In this document: positions 33,052-42,078 of the stretch, piece by piece
Layout of the letters: every line of letters begins with the position of its first letter
Numbering within the stretch: position 1 is the stretch's first letter
DNA from: Blastocatellia bacterium UBA7656
Lineage (GTDB): Bacteria > Acidobacteriota > Blastocatellia > UBA7656
Reading direction: 5' to 3'
DNA length: 64,000 nt
Assembly (NCBI GenBank): GCA_002483445.1
Contig: DLHY01000047.1
Span: 75,366 to 139,365 of the forward strand
Program-made: the position numbers and the translations under genes
The notes under the pieces: generated by a model
What the model saw: only the letters and a program-made list of their open reading frames with translations
The model's database searches: none
What the model was told of the DNA's origin: nothing

Positions 33052-33600
33052 TCACTTCACTCTTTGCATATTCATCTCGAAGAACTGCCGCCACGTTTTG
33101 CCGTCTGTGGAAACCTCGCCGATTTCATGCCAGTCGCCTTTTTCAGTCAGCTTGATCGTGAATCGGACGGTTGCCCCGCGCGGGTCTCGGTAGCCCCATT
33201 GCCAGCCTGAGTCGATCAAGTTCACTTCGGCCTTTGTGTAACGCCCGTTTGCAAGCCATGCGTGAAAGTGATACAGCTTCGCCTGCTCGTCATAAGAAAG
33301 AATTCCCAGCGCGTTGTGAATGACCACTTCCTTATCGCTCGTTGCCTGCTTCCCGTAATGTAGACCTTCGACCTGAATAACCGCGCCGCCCAGCTTGCTC
33401 TCGACTGTCTCTGTTCCTCTGAAAGACTCGCGGCGTCCGGGCGAATACTCCATCCACCCGCCGCCTTTCCACTTGCCGATCATGAAGTCAAGTTTTTTCA
33501 TATCGGCCTTACTTGTCGAAGCGGGAGCCTGCGCGTTCGTGGCAAGCGCCGAAAGAATCGCTATCGCAAAACTGAGAACTGCTGATCTGAAATAACGCAT
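33052..33600 (-). CDS. Exported DUF1579-like lipocalin-fold protein
   Basis: The protein of about 182 residues begins MRYFRSAVLSFAIAILSALATNAQA, a signal peptide. A beta-barrel-like body follows: LDFMIGKWKGGGWMEYSP, then FRGTETVESKLGGAVIQVEG and a strand-rich remainder ending TDGKTWRQFFEMNMQRV. The MIGKWKG start and the strand spacing fit DUF1579 and related lipocalin-like proteins, which have no known enzyme activity. The ATG at 33600 has GGAGGG four bases upstream and is preferred to one four codons earlier. It is convergent with the dipeptidase gene. Confidence 0.85.
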   Translation of the reverse strand: MRYFRSAVLSFAIAILSALATNAQAPASTSKADMKKLDFMIGKWKGGGWMEYSPGRRESFRGTETVESKLGGAVIQVEGLHYGKQATSDKEVVIHNALGILSYDEQAKLYHFHAWLANGRYTKAEVNLIDSGWQWGYRDPRGATVRFTIKLTEKGDWHEIGEVSTDGKTWRQFFEMNMQRVK

Positions 33601-33643
33601 GTGTCCCTCCATTTTCCAAATAGATTTGTGTTGGTTGATTGCT

Positions 33644-33811
33644 TCACTGTCGCCGGGCCATAAAGCGTCGGCACATCCCGGCGAGGAAGAAGCAGGATAC
33701 GCCCGCGAATATGGCGTACTTGTAGGGCAAGACCTGAAAGGCCATCGCCATCATGAAAATCAGGCCGAGCGTGCTGAAAACTATCGCCATCGTTCTTGCT
33801 TTGTTTTCCAT
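33644..33811 (-). CDS. Small two-span membrane protein (55 residues)
   Basis: On the minus strand the frame runs from an ATG at 33811 to a TGA at 33644-33646. It has two hydrophobic segments, TMAIVFSTLGLIFMMAMAF and YAIFAGVSCFFLAGMC, and a basic RRFMARRQ tail. AGAGGAGAGG just before the ATG is a strong ribosome site, which makes this a credible gene despite its length. It is 43 nt upstream of the lipocalin-like gene on the same strand and may share its transcript. I do not recognise a family. Confidence 0.72.
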   Translation of the reverse strand: MENKARTMAIVFSTLGLIFMMAMAFQVLPYKYAIFAGVSCFFLAGMCRRFMARRQ

Positions 33812-33830
33812 TCGCCTCTCCTCTTGAGTA

Positions 33831-33922
33831 GATGCCAGATGTTAGAGGTCAGATATTAGTGAAAGCAGACTTGAGCCGTTATTGACCCAACCACTAACAT
33901 CTGACATCTGATCTCTAACATC
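33831..33922. repeat. Inverted CAGATGTTAGAG-type simple repeats
   Basis: Units such as AGATGTTAGAG and GTCAGAT (33831-33861) face CACTAACATCTGACATC... (33892-33922) across a 30-nt loop. The element lies between the divergent small membrane protein and the LytS-like kinase. It belongs to the simple-repeat class seen at many gene ends here. Confidence 0.75.
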
Positions 33923-34046
33923 CCGGTGAGACTCTACGACCACCGCCCTGCTCTCCACAGTCCGATCTTCTGAACTGCATTTTTTTTCGACTGAACTGCT
34001 GCCGCGACAGTTGGCGAGGAAAACGGTTTCTGCAACAATCGAAGCG

Positions 34047-35087
34047 ATGAATCAGTCGTGGCGCAGATATTGGAGAGAGATGTTCAGATACACTCGATAT
34101 CTGATAGCGGGCGTGTTGATTTCCTTCTTCCCGTTTCTGCTCAACCTGGAAAACTTTCAGAGAGGGGAGGGAGTGCTTCGCGGATTCCTGTGGTCGATGG
34201 CCTTCGGGCTGATAGTCGGGCTGTGCATCTGGGGATTGTTCGCCTTGGTGTTTGCCGCGTTGACTCTCATTCATGTCAGGACGGGCTGGCCCTGGCGCGT
34301 TCCCACTTATTTTTATCTTCCGATAGCCGGTGTCGGCGCGGCCATAGGCATAAGGTTATCGCTCGGTCTGAGGGGTCAGCCCGTGCGCGGCCAGGATTTT
34401 TTGGGAGCGATGGCCGTCAGCGGAATCATCGGGCTGATTTTTCTCCTGCACTTTTTCTATCGTCAGGCTAAGGAAGAATCTCTCACTCATCGCGCGGCGG
34501 CGGCTGAGGCTCGCTACAACGCGCTCGAAACTCAGATGCGCCCGCACTTTCTTTTCAACGCGCTCAACAGCCTCGCCGAACTAATAGAATCGAAACACGA
34601 CAGCGCGGCGGAGATGACTCACAAACTTTCCGACCTCTATAGATTGATACTGGTGAACTCCAGCCGCAAGACTTCGCCTCTCGACACGGAAGCGGAAATC
34701 TGTCGCCGCTATCTTGAGCTTGAGCAGTTGCGATTCGGCTCGCGCCTCCGCTTTTCAATAAATATTTCTGATGGCGCAAACGAGATTTTCATCCCCAGCC
34801 TGATGATGCAGACGCTCGTCGAAAACGCCGTCAAGCACGGCATCGCCAAATCAATCGAAGGTGGAGAGGTCGCAATCGAAATCAGCAAGACGGAAAACAG
34901 CCTCTACAGATTGATCGTGTCGAACACCGGCCAGCCTTTTCGCGAGTGCGCAAACGGAGGGACAGGGCTTGCCAACACTCGCACGCGACTCGATCTGCTT
35001 TATGGCGAGCGACATCAATTCGCTATCAGCGCGGACTCGGCGCAAACGATGGCGAGCTTTTATTTTTCGGGGGAGAGAATTGACTGA
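34047..35087 (+). CDS. LytS/YehU-type sensor histidine kinase
   Basis: From the ATG at 34047 the protein has four membrane spans in its first 145 residues, then a short coiled coil. The His_kinase domain typical of this class follows: the phospho-acceptor His in MRPHFLFNALNSL (near residue 166) and later LVENAVKHGI (N box) and NGGTGLANTRTRLDLLYG (G box). It signals to the LytTR regulator encoded next, whose start overlaps its stop by eight bases, so the two are translationally coupled. Such pairs often control secretion, cell-wall or surface genes. The signal sensed in the membrane is unknown. Confidence 0.93.
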   Translation: MNQSWRRYWREMFRYTRYLIAGVLISFFPFLLNLENFQRGEGVLRGFLWSMAFGLIVGLCIWGLFALVFAALTLIHVRTGWPWRVPTYFYLPIAGVGAAIGIRLSLGLRGQPVRGQDFLGAMAVSGIIGLIFLLHFFYRQAKEESLTHRAAAAEARYNALETQMRPHFLFNALNSLAELIESKHDSAAEMTHKLSDLYRLILVNSSRKTSPLDTEAEICRRYLELEQLRFGSRLRFSINISDGANEIFIPSLMMQTLVENAVKHGIAKSIEGGEVAIEISKTENSLYRLIVSNTGQPFRECANGGTGLANTRTRLDLLYGERHQFAISADSAQTMASFYFSGERID

Positions 35088-35835
35088 GCCGCGCCGCATA
35101 CTCATAGTCGATGACGAGCCTCTGGCCCGCCAGCGCATCGCGCGCTACCTCGCTCAACGCAACCTTCCCTTCGTGATCGAAGAGGCTGAAAGCGGACTGC
35201 GCGCAGTTGAATTGATAACTGAGTTCAAACCCGACATAGTTTTTCTCGATATCGAGATGCCCGGTCTTTCAGGTCTTGAAGTCCTCCAGCAATTCGAAGA
35301 GCGGCCTTTTCAGGTCGTCTTCGAAACTGCTTATGATGAATTCGCCATTCGCGCATTCGAAGAACATGCCTGCGATTACCTGCTCAAGCCCTTCACCGCG
35401 GAGCGATTCAATCAGGCGCTTGATCGCGCTCTGAAGAGAAACCTTGATGAATCGCGGCTGCGCGCCCTTGAAGCAAAGCTCTCGGAAAGAGAAGGGTATC
35501 TCTCAAGGATCATAGTCAAGCAGGGCGGACGGACGCGGATAGTCGAAGAGCGAGATATATCGTGCTTCGTGAGCCGCGACCATTACACCTGCGTCTATTT
35601 CGACCGCGGGCGCGAAGGGCTGACCGATCTTTCTATTAGTCTCCTCTCGGAACGCCTCGACCCCCAAGTGTTCACTCGCCTTCACCGAAACAGCATCGCG
35701 CGCATATCGGCGATAAAGTCTGTTGCCTCGCGCGAGGGCGAGATGATGGTCGAACTTGCGGACGGAGTGACGCTGGCAGTTTCGAGAAGCCGTCGCCCAA
35801 GGGTGCGCAGGTTGATGAAATCTCTTCATCAATAG
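35080..35835 (+). CDS. LytTR-family response regulator
   Basis: The 251-residue protein starts at a TTG with GGGGGAG upstream, inside the end of the kinase gene; no ATG gives a full receiver domain. The receiver has ILIVDDEP and the phospho-acceptor Asp in VFLDIEMPG (near residue 57), and the conserved Lys in LLKPF. The C-terminal LytTR DNA-binding domain (about 145-250) has CFVSRDHYTCVYF and FTRLHRNSIARISAI. It activates or represses genes when phosphorylated by the adjacent kinase. Targets are not visible, but the nearby ABC exporter is a possible one, given LytTR regulators often control transport genes. Confidence 0.94.
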   Translation: MTEPRRILIVDDEPLARQRIARYLAQRNLPFVIEEAESGLRAVELITEFKPDIVFLDIEMPGLSGLEVLQQFEERPFQVVFETAYDEFAIRAFEEHACDYLLKPFTAERFNQALDRALKRNLDESRLRALEAKLSEREGYLSRIIVKQGGRTRIVEERDISCFVSRDHYTCVYFDRGREGLTDLSISLLSERLDPQVFTRLHRNSIARISAIKSVASREGEMMVELADGVTLAVSRSRRPRVRRLMKSLHQ

Positions 35836-35925
35836 AAACAGCGGCCCGGTTTGAGTAAATGAAAATCGCCCGCTAGAATCCAATGTGAGCGCGTCTCTCA
35901 GGAGCCGTGATACCAGCTTATTGGC

Positions 35926-37677
35926 GTGTTTGATATGACACCACTTCAAAGACTGCTTCGCTATTTCGCGCCTTACCGTCGGACGATCATCTTTGGCGTT
36001 TCGTGCGTATTGATGACCAACCTGATAAAGCTCTCTTCGCCGTTCGTCCTGGGAAATGCCATCGATGATCTGAATACGGATGTCACCGGGGAAAAATTTC
36101 TGAGATATGGCGGATTGATCATCGCCATCGCGCTTGGGATGGGAGTTTTTCTCTTCCTTCAGCGACGCGCGCTCATCAACATGTCGCGCCACATCGAATA
36201 CGATCTGCGCAATGATTTCTACACGCACATTCAAAGACTGCCGCTCGAATTCTTTCAAAACAATCGAACCGGCGATCTGATGGCGCGGGCTACGAACGAT
36301 CTCGGCGCTGTGAGAATGATCGTCGGCCCTGCGCTGATGTACTCGGTCAACACCATCTTTGCGACGGCGATACTCGTGCCTCTGATGGTGAAAGTAAACT
36401 GGCGGCTCACGCTGCTGGCTTTCATTTCAATGCCGCTCGTCGCCTATGCCACGCATTTTTTCGGCAGCCGCATTCACCAGAGATTCGAACAGGTGCAGGA
36501 TTATTTCGGAACGGTGTCGAATCGCGCGCAGGAATCTCTTGCAGGCGTGCGGGTGATTCGCGCATACACGCAGGAGCGCGCGGAAATCGAAAGCTTCAAA
36601 AAAATCAATCACGAATTCGTCAATCGCAATATCAGTCTGATCAGACTGTCGAGCCTTTTTCATCCGATACTTCAGCTATTCATCGGATTCGGATTCGTCG
36701 CCGTCTTGTGGTACGGCGGCGGGCTGGTCATCAGCGAAGAGATCACACTCGGCCAGTTCTTCGAGTTCAATCTGTATCTCGGCTATCTGATATGGCCGAT
36801 GATAGCTCTGGGCTGGGTGATAAACCTCTTTCAGCGCGGCATGGCTTCGATGGGACGTATGCACAAGATACTTTCAATCGAGCCTGCGATCAAAGACGCG
36901 GACGAACTCGATGAAATAATTGCCATCGAAGGCGAGATAGAATTCCGCAATCTGACTTTCACTTACGAGGGCGCGTCGCAATCTTCTCTCAAGGATATCA
37001 ATTTGCTAATAAGAGCGGGTCAGACCGTAGCATTCGTCGGCGCGGTCGGATCGGGCAAATCAACGTTGATGAACCTCGTCCCGCGATTGCTCGACGCCGA
37101 AGCGGGACAGGTTCTAATCGATGGCCGAATCATTCGCGAGATACCGCTTCGCGCTCTTCGATCTTCGATAGGTTATGTGCCGCAGGAGACATTCCTCTTC
37201 AGCGATTCGATAGCCGACAACATCGCCTTCGGGGTCGAGGACGCATCGCGCGAAGAAATCGAAGAAGCGGCAGAACAGGCCGGAATCGCCACGGACATCA
37301 CGGAGTTTCCCGACGGCTATGAAACTGTCTTAGGCGAGCGAGGCATCACGCTTTCAGGCGGGCAGAAGCAGAGAACTGCAATCGCCCGCGCTCTGATACG
37401 TCGCCCTAAAATTCTGATACTCGATGACGCGCTTTCGGCTGTCGATACTTACACGGAAGAAAAAATCCTGCGCCATCTTCGCGTGCAGATGCAGGGCCGC
37501 ACGAGTTTGATAGTCTCGCATCGCGTCTCGACTGTGAAAGACGCTGACCTCATAGTAGTGCTTGATGATGGCTGGATCGCCGAGCGCGGCACACACGATG
37601 AATTGATAGCGCGCGGCGGATTATATGCTGAACTCTATGAGAAGCAGTTGTTGGAAGAGGAGCTTGCTGCAAGTTAA
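35926..37677 (+). CDS. ABC exporter half, subunit with degenerate catalytic site
   Basis: The 583-residue protein has six membrane spans (ABC transporter type 1 domain, about 1-310) and an ATPase domain with Walker A GAVGSGKST, signature LSGGQKQR and Walker B ILILDDALSAVD. The second acid of the Walker B end is Asp instead of the catalytic Glu, as in the non-hydrolysing subunit of heterodimeric exporters such as BmrC or TM287. It would pair with the product of the 38129 gene to pump drugs or lipids outward. A GTG start is used here; an ATG three codons later is possible. No clear ribosome site is visible. An IVP-type gene separates it from its partner. Confidence 0.93.
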   Translation: MFDMTPLQRLLRYFAPYRRTIIFGVSCVLMTNLIKLSSPFVLGNAIDDLNTDVTGEKFLRYGGLIIAIALGMGVFLFLQRRALINMSRHIEYDLRNDFYTHIQRLPLEFFQNNRTGDLMARATNDLGAVRMIVGPALMYSVNTIFATAILVPLMVKVNWRLTLLAFISMPLVAYATHFFGSRIHQRFEQVQDYFGTVSNRAQESLAGVRVIRAYTQERAEIESFKKINHEFVNRNISLIRLSSLFHPILQLFIGFGFVAVLWYGGGLVISEEITLGQFFEFNLYLGYLIWPMIALGWVINLFQRGMASMGRMHKILSIEPAIKDADELDEIIAIEGEIEFRNLTFTYEGASQSSLKDINLLIRAGQTVAFVGAVGSGKSTLMNLVPRLLDAEAGQVLIDGRIIREIPLRALRSSIGYVPQETFLFSDSIADNIAFGVEDASREEIEEAAEQAGIATDITEFPDGYETVLGERGITLSGGQKQRTAIARALIRRPKILILDDALSAVDTYTEEKILRHLRVQMQGRTSLIVSHRVSTVKDADLIVVLDDGWIAERGTHDELIARGGLYAELYEKQLLEEELAAS

Positions 37678-37678
37678 A

Positions 37679-38127
37679 TGTCCGTTGTCCGTTGTCCGTT
37701 GTCCGTTGCTGGATAGCTGGAGGCGATAATGGCAAAAACAAATTTCGAGAGTTTGAAGGTATATCAATTGTCTGAAAGGCTGGCGGATGAGTTGTGGGAT
37801 ATTGTGGTCGGCTGGGATCATTTTGCGAAAGACACTGTGGGAAAACAAATTGTCCGCGCAGCAGATAGCATTGGCGCGAATATTGCTGAAGGGACGGGAC
37901 GCGGTAGCTTTCAAGATAATCGCCGTTTTGTAAGAATAGCGAGAGGCTCCCTCTATGAAACAAGGCACTGGCTGAGGCGCGCTTACAAGCGCAACCTGCT
38001 TACCGATGAGCAGGTGAAACAAGTCAAGCCAATCGTCGATGAACTGTCTCCGAGACTTAATGCATACTTGCGTTCTATTGGCAACAGTTCGGAAAAACAA
38101 CTGACAACTGACAACTGACGACGGACA
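37679..38127. repeat. Inverted heptamer-repeat arms flanking the second IVP-type cassette
   Basis: Four TCCGTTG units (37681-37708) follow two bases after the ABC stop. The other side (38098-38127) carries CAACTGACAACTGACAACTG and ACGGACA, whose complement reads as related TGTCCGT/TGTCAGT units. The right arm encodes the last residues of the four-helix-bundle protein and ends two bases before the second ABC start codon. Confidence 0.8.
37729..38118 (+). CDS. Four-helix-bundle protein (23S rRNA intervening-sequence protein family), second copy
   Basis: The 129-residue protein has the IVP/S23 signature: SLKVYQLSERLADELWDIV, then GKQIVRAADSIGANIAEGTG and ARGSLYETRHWLRRAYKR. GGAGG precedes the ATG. 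It shares only family-level similarity with the copy at 16556-16921, so it is not a recent duplicate. It sits between the two genes of one ABC exporter, which are usually adjacent in other genomes, and its ends are marked by related simple repeats. Its last residues (QLTTDN) are encoded by the repeat itself. Role unknown; nucleic-acid binding is known for the family. Confidence 0.92.
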   Translation: MAKTNFESLKVYQLSERLADELWDIVVGWDHFAKDTVGKQIVRAADSIGANIAEGTGRGSFQDNRRFVRIARGSLYETRHWLRRAYKRNLLTDEQVKQVKPIVDELSPRLNAYLRSIGNSSEKQLTTDN

Positions 38128-38128
38128 A

Positions 38129-40000
38129 ATGGCAGACCATCACGAAGAAGAAGTATTAGGCAAGGCGTATGATTCGCGGTTGATGCGGCGACTGATGCGA
38201 TATCTGTGGCCGTATAAATGGTTCGCGCTCACGTCGCTCGTATTGACGATATTGACCGCGCCGCTTGCACTCGCGGGGCCGCCGCTGACGAAGGCTGCAA
38301 TCGATCTCTATCTCGACCCGCGAGCCACACCTACAGGTTTCGCGCTCTTTCTCAAAGGCGTGGGCGACTGGATTGGCTTTGGCGGCAGCAAGTACGAAGG
38401 CATCGCGTTTATCGCCCTCATTTTTCTGCTGGCGAGCATTCTCGCATTCGCCGTGCAATACACTATGGCCATCGTTATGCAGAAGATGGGTCAGTACATA
38501 ATGTACGACCTGCGCAAGGAAGTCTTCGCGCATCTTCAGCGATTGCCCGTTCAGTTTTATGATCGCAATCCCGTAGGCCGTTTGATGACCCGGTTGACCA
38601 CGGATGTAGATTCGCTCAACGAAATGTTCACCGCCGGAGTCATCGTCATATTCGGCGATCTGGCGATGATCTTCTACATCGCCATCTGGATGTTCACGGA
38701 AAACTGGCAACTCGCGCTCGTGTCGTTCGCAATTCTGCCGCTGCTCGGGGCGCTTACGATCTGGTTTCGCCTCGGCGCGCGGTCTTCGTTTCGTCAGGTG
38801 AGAGTGCGCATAGCGCGCATCAACGCTTTTTTGCAGGAACACATCACCGGTATGTCTGTCGTGCAGATGTTCAACCGGGAAGAAAAAGAGACGCGCGAAT
38901 TCGAGCGCATCAACGACGCGCACCGCAAGGCCAACATCGATACGATTTTTTACTATGCCGTATTTTATCCGGCAGTCGAAATAATAGGAGCGATAGGAGT
39001 CGCGCTCATCATCTGGTACGGCGGCGGAAAAGTAGTTCAGGGCGCGGCCACTATTGGAACGCTTGTGGCGTTCGTGCAGTTGGCGCGATCTTTTTACGAG
39101 CCGATTTCCGACATAAGCGAAAAGTACAACATCCTGCAATCGGCCATGGCGTCATCTGAAAGGATATTCAAACTGCTCGATGAACCTGTCAGCATCGCAT
39201 CGCCTGAAAAGCCCGTTCGAGTGGGTCGCGCCCGCGGTCGCATAGAATTTCGCAACGTGTGGTTCGCTTACAAAGATGAAGACTGGATTTTGAAGGACGT
39301 GTCATTCACAGCCGAACCGGGCGAGCGCGTGGCATTCGTCGGCCACACCGGGGCAGGGAAGACGACGATCACCAACCTGCTGCTGCGATTTTATGACATA
39401 CAGCGCGGGCAGATTCTTCTCGATGATATCGATATTCGAGAGATGGATTTGGAAGAGTTGCGAGCGAATTTCAGCATAGTGCTTCAGGACGTGTTTCTGT
39501 TTTCGGGCGACGTCGCGATGAACATCCGACTCGGCAAGACGGAGATAACCGACGAGCAGTTGCGCAAAGCGGCGAGCGAAGTTCACGCGGATTCATTCAT
39601 CAATCGACTCCAGGACGGATATAAAACAGAGATTCGCGAGCGCGGCGCGGGACTGTCCGTTGGGCAGAAGCAATTGATAAGTTTTGCCCGCGCGCTTGCG
39701 TTCGATCCGCGGGTGTTGATTCTGGATGAGGCGACGAGTTCCATAGACACCGAGACGGAGATTTTGATACGCGATGCGGTCGGGCGATTGATGGAAGGGC
39801 GCACCTCGCTTGTCGTAGCTCATCGACTTTCGACCATTCAATCGGTTGATAAGATCGTGGTGATGCACAAAGGTGAAATCCGCGAGGTAGGCGATCACCA
39901 GGAACTGCTGGCGCGTCGGGGGCTTTACTGGCGGCTTTATCAGTTGCAGTTTTATCAGGACTTCAAACGTTCGTTTACAGAAAGCGTGGCTGACGATTGA
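38129..40000 (+). CDS. ABC exporter half, catalytic subunit
   Basis: The 623-residue protein has six membrane spans and an ATPase domain with Walker A GHTGAGKTT, Walker B VLILDEATSSID with the catalytic Glu, and switch His in VAHRLST. The signature reads LSVGQKQL instead of LSGGQ, the complementary degeneracy seen in heterodimeric exporters (BmrD/TM288-like). With the 35926 product it would form one canonical and one degenerate ATP site. Its extra N-terminal residues and the long insertion after span one are typical of this partner. The start ATG lies just after the right simple-repeat arm of the IVP cassette. Confidence 0.94.
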   Translation: MADHHEEEVLGKAYDSRLMRRLMRYLWPYKWFALTSLVLTILTAPLALAGPPLTKAAIDLYLDPRATPTGFALFLKGVGDWIGFGGSKYEGIAFIALIFLLASILAFAVQYTMAIVMQKMGQYIMYDLRKEVFAHLQRLPVQFYDRNPVGRLMTRLTTDVDSLNEMFTAGVIVIFGDLAMIFYIAIWMFTENWQLALVSFAILPLLGALTIWFRLGARSSFRQVRVRIARINAFLQEHITGMSVVQMFNREEKETREFERINDAHRKANIDTIFYYAVFYPAVEIIGAIGVALIIWYGGGKVVQGAATIGTLVAFVQLARSFYEPISDISEKYNILQSAMASSERIFKLLDEPVSIASPEKPVRVGRARGRIEFRNVWFAYKDEDWILKDVSFTAEPGERVAFVGHTGAGKTTITNLLLRFYDIQRGQILLDDIDIREMDLEELRANFSIVLQDVFLFSGDVAMNIRLGKTEITDEQLRKAASEVHADSFINRLQDGYKTEIRERGAGLSVGQKQLISFARALAFDPRVLILDEATSSIDTETEILIRDAVGRLMEGRTSLVVAHRLSTIQSVDKIVVMHKGEIREVGDHQELLARRGLYWRLYQLQFYQDFKRSFTESVADD

Positions 40001-40062
40001 ATCGCGCGCCTGGAATTTCTTTCTTTCCATTTCTCTAAATCGAAATGTCAGAGAGCAGGAAG

Positions 40063-40530
40063 TCACCCTCCTTCAAGTGCATCCCGGATCGTGCCGCCGC
40101 TGATTTCGGACACTTGTTTTAACTCTGTGGCATATACGATGAAGCGCGGGGCAAAACACGCCCGCTCCAAATCTTCAAATCTTCCAGTCAGCAGGACTTC
40201 AACCTTTTTGTACTCATCGGGATAGTTTATTTCCTTCATCCTCTCGATCAGAAGTTGAGAGATTCCCGTTTGCAGAAATGCCTGGTCAAACTCAAGAGTT
40301 GCCCAAGCGTCGCTTCGCGGGCCGCACTCGATACCGTTCAGTTGCATCGCTCCGGTGGGAGAGCAATAAAGAGCCGCCCTGATCGTGATTATCTGATCAT
40401 CGTACTCAGACGGATTCAAAGAGATGTCGCAAAGAGACAAGGGACGCGAGGATTTTTCTCCTATTGAGGTGACTCCAAACCCAATCGCGAAAACGATGCC
40501 GACGATTGCTATGAGAATGATGTTTTTCAT
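40063..40530 (-). CDS. Small exported or membrane-anchored protein of unknown function
   Basis: The 155-residue protein has an N-terminal hydrophobic segment (IILIAIVGIVFAIGFGVTSI). An OB-fold-like pattern follows: SLCDISLNPSEYDDQIITIRAALY, then EVLLTGRFEDL and FIVYATELKQVSEI. The SLNPSEYDDQIITIRA start resembles small secreted proteins with a DUF-type OB fold. Three cysteines are present, which could form a disulfide outside the cytoplasm. It is convergent with the ABC exporter gene and has no operon partner. I do not recognise a named family. Confidence 0.75.
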   Translation of the reverse strand: MKNIILIAIVGIVFAIGFGVTSIGEKSSRPLSLCDISLNPSEYDDQIITIRAALYCSPTGAMQLNGIECGPRSDAWATLEFDQAFLQTGISQLLIERMKEINYPDEYKKVEVLLTGRFEDLERACFAPRFIVYATELKQVSEISGGTIRDALEGG

Positions 40531-40714
40531 AACTGATCGTTTAGACCCTGCGTGATGCCGAGATGTTCCGCCTGATCATTCTGACTCGATAAAAAGCAAC
40601 ATCCGACAGCTTCGCGCGCTGACACAAATATCTGATGGGTCAAAGTCGACTCGAAAGTTTATCCGTTGCGTTTGATCGCTCCGTGAGCAGTCGTGTATCG
40701 TTGCTGTCTATTCA

Positions 40715-42058
40715 ATGACCGATCAAACCTTGCCATCGAAAGACTCCACCGATGAAACCAGACGAGGATTGTTTGCCGCGCTGACGATTGATATCGCGCC
40801 GCTTAGGGCCTCGCGCGATTACCGCCTTTTGTACGTGGGGCAGTTCGTTTCAGGATTCGGCTCGGCGATCAGTTACGTCGTGCTTCCGTGGCAGATGTAT
40901 CAACTGACGCATTCTTCGCTGGCCGTCGGGATGATAGGGGTCGTTGAATTCGCGCCGATGTTTTTGATGGCTTTTATAGGCGGCGCTCTGGCGGATTACA
41001 TCGACCGGCGGCGATTGATATTCCTGTCGGAACTGGGACTGGCGCTCTGTTGCATAGTGCTGGTCGTGAATTCCTTATCGCCTGATCCGCGACCGTGGAT
41101 ATTGTTTCTGATCGCCGGACTGTTTGCCGCTCTAAACGGCCTGCATCGACCCGCGCTCGAAGCCCTGACTCCGCGGCTGGTCGATCCGCGTCACTTGCCC
41201 GCCGTTTCTGCGCTCAACAGTTTACGTTTCAACTTCAACTTCATAGTCGGAGCGGCAATTGCAGGCGTGATCGCCGCCAGTTTAGGAGCGGCCCCGGCGT
41301 TCGCTATTGACGCAGCGACGTTCATCATCTCGATCATCACGATTCTCCTGATCCGTTCCATCCCCGTGCCGAAGGATGCTGATCGCGCAAGCCTGAGATC
41401 AATCATCGATGGTTTGAAGTATGCGCGCAGTCGTCAGGAGTTGATCGGGACTTATCTGATCGACATCAATGCGATGTTTTTCGGTATGCCGATGGCGCTC
41501 TTTCCGGCCATCGCGGACAGTTTCGGCGGCGCATCAGTCGGATTGTTTTACGCGATGCCTGCGGTCGGGTCGCTCGTCCTGACGCTGACTTCAGGCTGGA
41601 CTAATCGCATCAACAAGCATGGGCTTGCAGTGACTATTGCGGCTGCTGTTTGGGGCGTGGCGATCATCGGCTTCGGGCTGTCGAACCATTTATGGCTGGC
41701 ATTGTTTTTTCTGGCTCTGGCGGGAGCCGCCGACATGGTGAGCGGGTTGTTCAGAATGACGATATGGAATCAGACTATTCCTGACCACCTCAGAGGCAGG
41801 CTTGCGAGTATAGAGATGATCAGCTACCTGACAGGGCCGTATCTAGGAAACGCGGAAGCCGGTCTTGTGGCGAGCCTCGTCGGATTGCGCGCATCAGTCG
41901 TTTCAGGCGGTGTGATGTGCGTTGTGGGTTCGGGACTGCTGGCATTGTTGCTTCCGGCCTTCATTCGATACGACGGGCGCGAAGGATTGGCGCGCAAGCT
42001 GAGAGAAGAACGAGAGCGCGAGCAAACGGTGATGAATCGGCGCGGCGTGTCTTCCTGA
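40715..42058 (+). CDS. Major facilitator superfamily exporter (EntS-like)
   Basis: The 447-residue protein has about twelve membrane spans, with YRLLYVGQFVSGFGSAISYVVLPWQM at the first span and GGALADYIDRRRLI as the loop 2-3 MFS motif. The overall pattern, including ATFIISIITILLIRSIPVP and LRGRLASIEMISYLTGPYLG, fits the EntS/MefA subgroup of siderophore or drug exporters. The substrate is not known; no siderophore synthesis genes are nearby. It ends 21 nt before the convergent gamma-glutamyltransferase gene. No strong ribosome site is seen before the ATG. Confidence 0.92.
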   Translation: MTDQTLPSKDSTDETRRGLFAALTIDIAPLRASRDYRLLYVGQFVSGFGSAISYVVLPWQMYQLTHSSLAVGMIGVVEFAPMFLMAFIGGALADYIDRRRLIFLSELGLALCCIVLVVNSLSPDPRPWILFLIAGLFAALNGLHRPALEALTPRLVDPRHLPAVSALNSLRFNFNFIVGAAIAGVIAASLGAAPAFAIDAATFIISIITILLIRSIPVPKDADRASLRSIIDGLKYARSRQELIGTYLIDINAMFFGMPMALFPAIADSFGGASVGLFYAMPAVGSLVLTLTSGWTNRINKHGLAVTIAAAVWGVAIIGFGLSNHLWLALFFLALAGAADMVSGLFRMTIWNQTIPDHLRGRLASIEMISYLTGPYLGNAEAGLVASLVGLRASVVSGGVMCVVGSGLLALLLPAFIRYDGREGLARKLREEREREQTVMNRRGVSS

Positions 42059-42078
42059 TCCTTTTCGCAATCGCGCGG

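Noticed and set aside
38156..39139. A long open frame antisense to the second ABC exporter gene
   Set aside because: It is a shadow of a strongly supported ABC transporter; its sequence is Arg/His-rich with no family features.
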